DNA of 64,000 nt from Bacteroidota bacterium (GTDB lineage: Bacteria; Bacteroidota; Bacteroidia; JAHEXY01): positions 186,001-250,000 of the forward strand of contig JAHEXY010000006.1 of assembly GCA_023251875.1 (NCBI GenBank). The letters run 5' to 3'. The notes below the pieces were generated by a model. That model made no database searches and was not told where the DNA came from. It was given only the letters and a program-made list of their open reading frames with translations. Both the position numbers and the translations under genes were made by a program. Positions 58,720 to 64,000 of the stretch are shown here, piece by piece; positions within the stretch are counted from its first letter, which is position 1, and each line of letters begins with the position of its first letter.

Positions 58720-61700
58720 TACTCATCAGGGGAATTATATTTATTCAATTTTTCTATTAACAGTTTTTCTATTTGATCATCACTGGCATTCATCACAAAT
58801 TCATTGGATACAATTGGTCTTTGAATATCTAGATCTACAGAACCAACCTCAAGTAATTGTAATTGCTTCACTGTTTTTATTTCATTGTAAATAAACTCGC
58901 TTAGCTTATCAATATTAGGATATTCATAAACCATAGAAGCAAATAATTTTACTTTAAAAGCTTCTGCTAATTTATTTTTAAAATATACTGCCATGAGAGA
59001 ATCGAAACCCAATTCGAAAAATGGTTTTTTTATGTCTACATAAAAATTATCATCATATCCCAAAATTGCCTTTGCTTGATCGCTTATGTAATCAGCAATC
59101 ATTCTTTTCTTTTGACCATCAGCAGCTAATTCTATTTTAGAAAGAATAGAATGAGAATTTCTAATTTGTTGGCTAATGATTAAAGAATCTGTAAGTGTTT
59201 TATCAAGTTTACTAACTTCAATTTTTAATTCTTGTTTAGTATGAAATACAGGATATTTTTTCTTTTGAAAAGAGTAGGTTGGTAGTGCTACTTTTTGGTA
59301 AATCTTATGTTGATAAAATTCATTCCAATTAATTTCTTTACGATTTAAATATTTTTGAGCAAGTTCTTGCACGTAGGAACTAAAAATTGTTTTTTTAATG
59401 CCCTCAGCTTGCTCCTCCCGAAAAATCGGGACAAGTCCTCCCATAGGAGAGGAAAGTTTTGAATTATTTTTATAATAATTTTCAAGCTGCTCTATTATTT
59501 CGGCATGTGATTTACCAATAAAAGCTATTCTGTAATGAAAATGTGCTCTACCAACATTAGCTGTATAACAAATATTTTTTAAAGAAACAGTTGAATTATT
59601 TTTAAAATATGAAATATAGTTTGAAACTAAATCCAGCAAAGCTTTTTCACTTTTTGCAGAAATGCAAAGCAGTTGCTCGGAATTATTTTCAATCGCATCT
59701 ATTTTTATTTTATAATCTTCAATAATAGCATGCGCATTGGTTCCACTAAATCCGAAAGAACTTAGGCCCGCAATTCTGGAAACAGAAGAAGATTTCCAGG
59801 GTAATTTGCTGGTTGGAATTTGAACAGGCAAATTATTCCATTTTACAGATTCATTTAATTTTGTCAAATTTAAATGCGAAGGAATGATTTCATTTTGTAA
59901 TGCTAAAACTGTTTTTATAAGTCCAGCGATGCCGGCTGCTGCTTCTAAATGACCAATATTTGTTTTTACCGAACCTAGTGTTAAAGGATATTTTCTTCTT
60001 TTATTATTTAAAAAAATATTCTGAATTGAATTTGTTTCAATTGCATCTCCAATAACGGTGCCTGTTCCATGAGTTTCTATATATGAAACTTCATCTACTT
60101 CTATATTTGCTTTTGAAAGCGCTTTTATCATCAATGCCTCTTGAGCCTTTCCACTTGGAGCTGTTAATCCTTGACTTTGCCCATCTTGATTTATAGCAGT
60201 AGATTTAATTACTGCCAAAATATTATCTTTTTGTGCAACAGCATCTGAAAGTCTTTTAAGAATTACTACACCACAACCTTCTCCCCTTACATAACCATTT
60301 GCATCTTGATCAAATGTTTTACATTTTCCATTAATAGAAAGTGCATTTAATTTTGAAAGTGCTTCATAGCTTTGTGGACTCAATAATAAATTTACTCCTG
60401 CAGCAATACTTAAATTGGTTTCTTTCAATTTTAAATCTTGACAAGCATAATGTAAACTTACAAGAGAAGAAGAACATGCAGTATCAATAGCCAATGAAGG
60501 TCCATTTAATCCTAACAGATAAGAAATTCTTCCGGCTGCAGTACCATGAGAAGAACCTGTAAGTAAATAAGTATCTATTGATTTTTTTTCTTCAAGTGCA
60601 ATTTGAGAGAAGTCGAATGAAGATATTCCTAAATATACTCCTGTGTCAGTTCCTTTTAATTTTTCTGGATTAATACCGGCATTTTCTAAAGCCTGCCAAC
60701 AAATTTCTAACAAAATTCTTTGTTGAGGGTCCATGGCATCAACTTCTGTTTTTGCTATGCCAAAAAAATCTCCATCAAAACACTCAACATCGTTTATAAA
60801 TCCTCCATATATACTATCGCCAGGTAAAGATTCCGTATCCCATCTTTCATTTGGCACTTTAGAAATACAATCTTTTCCACTTTTTAATACTTCCCAAAAT
60901 AATTCAGGAGAATTTGCTCCTCCCGGAAAACGACATCCCATACCAATTATAGCAATGAGATCATCGTTTCTTTCTTTCTCAACATTTTTATTTTTCTGAG
61001 AAAGCTGGGAAGGGGGACTTTCAATTTTATAATTACCATTTATAAATTGTGCCAATTCATTAATAGTTGGATAATCCCACAATAAAGTTGTTGGTATGGA
61101 AAGTTTAAATTCTTCTTCAATTTCCCCTACCATTCTAACAGCCGTTTTTGAATCTAAACCGTATTGCGCTAAAGGCTGGTTGTAACTTATTTTCTCATTT
61201 TCAATTTCTAATTCTGTGCTTAATTTATTAAGAAGCCATTTTGTTACGTTATCAAATTTCTGCTTAACTATTATTTCTTTACTTAAAAGATCATCTTCTA
61301 ATACAGGCTTAAAATCTTTTCCTGTTTTTTGCATTTCGTCATTAAAAGCAAATCTATAATCCTCAACAAGTTTAAATCGTTGAATTTTTCCACTTGTTGT
61401 TTTTGGAATTTTTTTAACAGAAATTACCCTATCAACTTTTATGTGAAACACATCACTAACATGCTTAATAAGTTTTTGATTTAAAATTTCAGTACTATTA
61501 ACAACAAAAAGTATCAATTCTTCCTTTTCTAGAGATGCATTATAAAAACTACAGGCTGCTATTTTACCTAGTTCAATACCTTCAACCTGTGTACAAGCTT
61601 GTTCTATATCGTGAGCATAAAAATTTTGTCCGTTTACAAATACAACATCTTTTTTTCTGCCAACAACAAATAAACATTTATCAACTAATATTCCTAAATC

Positions 61701-62987
61701 TCCTGTATTAAGCCAGCCTTCTTTAGAAATTATTTTTATGGTTTGTTCTTTATTATTGTAATATTGAGAAGTAACATTTTTACCACGAATAAAAATATTT
61801 CCAACTTTATTTTCTCCTAACTCCAAATTATTATCATCAACTATTTTTAATTGGCAGTTTTCTAACGTAGTTCCAAGATTTACAAAGCGCAGTGCATTTT
61901 CTTCTTCAATATTTACAGTTTCAACGCTATCCCCAACATTTAAAAAATTTCTATTTACAGATAATGATTGCAAACCTGAATATGGAATAGGATAGGTTAC
62001 TGATAAACTTGCTTCGGCTAATCCGTATACCGGAAAAAGACACTCTTTCTTTAATCCATATTTTTTAGCTTCAGTTAGAAATTGTTCACATAATGAAACT
62101 GAAATAGGTTCTGCACCATTTAATAATAAACGAATAGAAGAAAGATCTATTTCAGAGGATAATTTCCTTAAACCATGCTTAAGTGTATAACTTAATCCAA
62201 AGTTTGGAGATGCTGTAACACTAATTTTATTTTCACTTATTTTTTGCAACCAAATAGCGGGTGATTTGATAAAATTTTCTGTAGGAATAATAAATTGATT
62301 AATTCCTTTTACTAATGGCGTGATATGAAATCCAATTAAGCCCATATCATGAGACAAAGGCATCCAACTTAAAGTACTATCTAAATCACATAATTGAGAT
62401 CTATTAATGCTATCTCTAATATTTGTAATTAAGTTTTGATGTGTTAATACAACCCCCTTTGCCTGAGAAGTAGAGCCTGAACTGTATTGTATAAAGGCGA
62501 TATCATTAACTTCAGGCTTATGAAATAATTCATCCTCTACAAGTGAAGTTGTATTATCTGAAATATTATCTAAAAAAATAGATCTTTCTTTTATTTGTGA
62601 TGGAATATTCTTTTGCTCAAATGCTAAAACTATATATGGATTATTTAACTGTTCCCATATTTTTGAAAGTTTTTCAGTAGAATTTTTATCATTCGTTCCG
62701 GAAATGGGAACCGGAATAATACCACCTAAAATGCATGCCCAAAAAGAATAAAAAAATTCTCCCTGTTTATTGTTTGAGGAATTGATAATTAATTCATCTC
62801 CTATTTTAATTCCATTGCTTTTAAAAAAAGATAAATATTGTATCGCTTTAGTATAAAGCTCTTGATAAGAAATAAATTGTTGTTGACTACTTGATCCAAC
62901 AATAGTAATACCTTTCTCTTTATTTGTTGAAGAATAAAGAAAAAAATCAAATAAAGTGTTTAAACCTATGGGGGATGGTTTACACAT
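58719..62987 (-). CDS. Loading protein: FAAL-ACP plus AT-less KS-ACP module (1422 aa)
   Basis: Residues 1-570 are a fatty acyl-AMP ligase: YSSGSTSQAKGVVLTHQNL (~169) and the FAAL-type WMPLSHDMGLIGFHITPL, with a C-terminal lid (IPKTTSGKIQRFKL). ACP1 has YGLDSKTAV (Ser ~611). KS 675-1092 has DTACSSSL (Cys ~838), ETHGTGTVIGDAIE and NIGHLEAAAG. A KS-AT linker follows to ~1170, then a palindromic element (~1174-1196), the post-AT linker (INWNEFYQ, LPTYSFQKKKYP), and ACP2 (LGFDSLMAVYF, Ser ~1329) with a docking tail. The FAAL activates a free fatty acid as acyl-AMP and loads ACP1; the KS extends it to a beta-keto acyl chain. No AT domain is present. As first gene of the operon it sets the lipid starter; chain length is not predictable here. 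Confidence 0.92.
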   Translation of the reverse strand: MCKPSPIGLNTLFDFFLYSSTNKEKGITIVGSSSQQQFISYQELYTKAIQYLSFFKSNGIKIGDELIINSSNNKQGEFFYSFWACILGGIIPVPISGTNDKNSTEKLSKIWEQLNNPYIVLAFEQKNIPSQIKERSIFLDNISDNTTSLVEDELFHKPEVNDIAFIQYSSGSTSQAKGVVLTHQNLITNIRDSINRSQLCDLDSTLSWMPLSHDMGLIGFHITPLVKGINQFIIPTENFIKSPAIWLQKISENKISVTASPNFGLSYTLKHGLRKLSSEIDLSSIRLLLNGAEPISVSLCEQFLTEAKKYGLKKECLFPVYGLAEASLSVTYPIPYSGLQSLSVNRNFLNVGDSVETVNIEEENALRFVNLGTTLENCQLKIVDDNNLELGENKVGNIFIRGKNVTSQYYNNKEQTIKIISKEGWLNTGDLGILVDKCLFVVGRKKDVVFVNGQNFYAHDIEQACTQVEGIELGKIAACSFYNASLEKEELILFVVNSTEILNQKLIKHVSDVFHIKVDRVISVKKIPKTTSGKIQRFKLVEDYRFAFNDEMQKTGKDFKPVLEDDLLSKEIIVKQKFDNVTKWLLNKLSTELEIENEKISYNQPLAQYGLDSKTAVRMVGEIEEEFKLSIPTTLLWDYPTINELAQFINGNYKIESPPSQLSQKNKNVEKERNDDLIAIIGMGCRFPGGANSPELFWEVLKSGKDCISKVPNERWDTESLPGDSIYGGFINDVECFDGDFFGIAKTEVDAMDPQQRILLEICWQALENAGINPEKLKGTDTGVYLGISSFDFSQIALEEKKSIDTYLLTGSSHGTAAGRISYLLGLNGPSLAIDTACSSSLVSLHYACQDLKLKETNLSIAAGVNLLLSPQSYEALSKLNALSINGKCKTFDQDANGYVRGEGCGVVILKRLSDAVAQKDNILAVIKSTAINQDGQSQGLTAPSGKAQEALMIKALSKANIEVDEVSYIETHGTGTVIGDAIETNSIQNIFLNNKRRKYPLTLGSVKTNIGHLEAAAGIAGLIKTVLALQNEIIPSHLNLTKLNESVKWNNLPVQIPTSKLPWKSSSVSRIAGLSSFGFSGTNAHAIIEDYKIKIDAIENNSEQLLCISAKSEKALLDLVSNYISYFKNNSTVSLKNICYTANVGRAHFHYRIAFIGKSHAEIIEQLENYYKNNSKLSSPMGGLVPIFREEQAEGIKKTIFSSYVQELAQKYLNRKEINWNEFYQHKIYQKVALPTYSFQKKKYPVFHTKQELKIEVSKLDKTLTDSLIISQQIRNSHSILSKIELAADGQKKRMIADYISDQAKAILGYDDNFYVDIKKPFFELGFDSLMAVYFKNKLAEAFKVKLFASMVYEYPNIDKLSEFIYNEIKTVKQLQLLEVGSVDLDIQRPIVSNEFVMNASDDQIEKLLIEKLNKYNSPDE
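59401..59470. repeat. Palindromic element 7 with nested hairpin, at the missing-AT site
   Basis: The sequence GCTCCTCCCGAAAAATCGGGACAAGTCC, read on the plus strand in pieces, shows outer arms CTCCT/AGGAG and an inner TCCCGA-AAAA-TCGGGA hairpin. It ends in the common tail GAATTATTTTT. On the minus strand it encodes SKLSSPMGGLVPIFREEQAEG, given here as two pieces SKLSSPMGG and LVPIFREEQAEG. It sits between the KS-AT linker (AFIGKSHAEIIEQLENYY) and post-AT linker, where the AT should be. Confidence 0.8.
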
Positions 62988-63512
62988 TGTTAGATTTCTA
63001 AATGATTAAATACTAAAGCAGAATATATAAAGAACTCCTTTATTAAACTGCATTTTGAGTAAACTTATCTTTTTCAGCCATTTAAAAACAATACAAAAAG
63101 AAAAGAATATCCAGTTATTTTTCAGCAATTTTACAATCAATTATACATTCTAATGCTTGATTGTCAAATTATTATCTACAACATAAAATCTAACAAATAA
63201 TTCTAAAATAGAGGGATGGTTCCCTTATTATCTCATCAATTCAATTAAGAAATAGAATTTAGTTTTTACGTTTTTAAAACATTTGATCAGCTATTCTTTT
63301 CTCAAATAATTTTCAATAAAAAAACTTTCCCGATTTAATTTCACTTACTTTCCATCCAATTCAAAACACTCATCTTCAAATACTTGAATATATTAAATTT
63401 ATTTTAGAGCCATTTGCACACATAATTTTAAATACAATTTAGAATTTTAAATTCTAGCTCTCACAGATAGTTTAGGTCTTGTAAAAACAAACCAACAAAC
63501 AAACCTAAAACT
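62988..63512. other. Intergenic region upstream of the biosynthetic operon (525 bp)
   Basis: This gap separates the first megasynthase gene (leftward) from the TPR gene (rightward), so it should contain the operon promoter. It is extremely AT-rich. I found no convincing -7/-33 pair on either strand, no hairpin repeat and no small gene. Confidence 0.5.
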
Positions 63513-64000
63513 ATGAAAACAAAAAATCAATCATTTCAAAACAAAACAGAAAACATTACAACAGTTTCTTTTTTCTCTATTTTAACAATCACATTAATAT
63601 GTCTATTAGTTGCTTTTATTAGCATTTCCAAAGGTGCTGATAGAATTGATAGCACTGAGTATCATATTATAACAAAAGCAGAAGAGAATCAACAGGAAGG
63701 TAAATATAAATCGGCTTTGACTACATATAATCATTTAATTAGAAAAAATAATAATAACAAAGATGCATTATATCAAAGAGCTGAGTGTAAAAAACAATTG
63801 GGAAAATATCAATTAGCTATTAACGACTATGTAAAATATATAAAGATCACAGGAGATTCTTTAACAGGATTAAAACAGATAGCATTAACTATATTGAAAG
63901 CAGGCAATGATCCGTTTGAAGTAATAGAAGTTTGTGATATGGCTCTTGCAAAAAATAGGGATGATGCCGATGTAATTTATTATAAAGGAGTAGCGCAATA
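63513..64000 (+). CDS. Membrane-anchored TPR protein (5' part only)
   Basis: ATG 63513 opens a frame of 162 codons to the window edge without a stop. After a short polar N-terminus comes one hydrophobic segment (FFSILTITLICLLVAFISI), either a signal anchor or an uncleaved signal. From residue ~55 there are tetratricopeptide-like helices: EENQQEGKYKSALTTYNHLI, then DALYQRAECKKQLGKYQLAI, then DADVIYYKGVAQ. In Bacteroidota such starts often belong to OmpA/PorE- or sensor-type proteins, but nothing visible decides this. It is divergent from the biosynthetic operon. Confidence 0.65.
   Translation, partial: MKTKNQSFQNKTENITTVSFFSILTITLICLLVAFISISKGADRIDSTEYHIITKAEENQQEGKYKSALTTYNHLIRKNNNNKDALYQRAECKKQLGKYQLAINDYVKYIKITGDSLTGLKQIALTILKAGNDPFEVIEVCDMALAKNRDDADVIYYKGVAQ

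Overview
The window is AT-rich DNA from a member of the Bacteroidota, probably a gliding or surface-living lineage of the Chitinophagia, Saprospiria or Cytophagia kind. The evidence is three secreted proteins with type IX secretion (T9SS) C-terminal sorting domains (two type A, one type B 'gliding-motility-associated'), a Bacteroidota-style two-gene RHS/YD-like locus, A-rich rather than Shine-Dalgarno leaders, and very low GC throughout. No rRNA, tRNA or CRISPR array was seen. Lineage below phylum is inference.

Left part (1-15.2 kb): a minus-strand locus of a stand-alone zinc-ribbon/HTH protein followed by two giant secreted RHS-like proteins (the second runs off the window), then a DUF1566/Lcl_C protein, a BNR/Asp-box propeller protein and a DMT transporter. 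The second RHS gene and the BNR gene, otherwise unrelated, share a ~95-nt upstream leader containing an identical five-codon ORF. A decayed second zinc-ribbon gene lies in the 9.3-9.9 kb gap. At 15.6-21.6 kb is a ~2010-residue cell-surface protein with a type B T9SS signal.

Right part (21.7-63.0 kb): one nearly gapless minus-strand operon of about 40 kb encoding a lipo-polyketide-peptide assembly line. In transcription order it is FAAL-ACP-KS-ACP; KS-AT-DH-ER-KR-ACP; KS-MT-KR-ACP; KS-KR-ACP-KS-ACP; KS-AT-DH-ER-KR-ACP; then an NRPS C-A(luciferase-like monooxygenase embedded)-T-E-C-A-T-E-TE, and an integral membrane acyltransferase overlapping the NRPS 3' end. A convergent plus-strand gene encodes a carrier-protein/thioesterase didomain whose N-terminal docking helix is cut off by an apparent one-base frameshift. 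If colinear, a fatty acid is activated by the FAAL, extended six times with malonate (keto, methylene, C-methyl/hydroxy, hydroxy, keto, methylene), joined to a Gly-like residue that may be oxidised, then to an Ile-like residue, both in modules with epimerases, and released by the terminal TE.

Two things stand out. First, four of six PKS modules have no acyltransferase and no trans-AT is present in the window. Second, a family of short palindromic elements (CCTCTCC-loop-GGAGAGG core, some with a nested TCCCGATTTTTCGGGA hairpin) is inserted in frame in the megasynthases. It lies at the two places where the AT domain is missing but its linkers survive, at the junction where the monooxygenase enters the adenylation domain, in a loop of the second adenylation domain, at the N-terminus of the carrier/thioesterase protein, and once between genes. 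The right edge begins a TPR protein gene that continues beyond the window.
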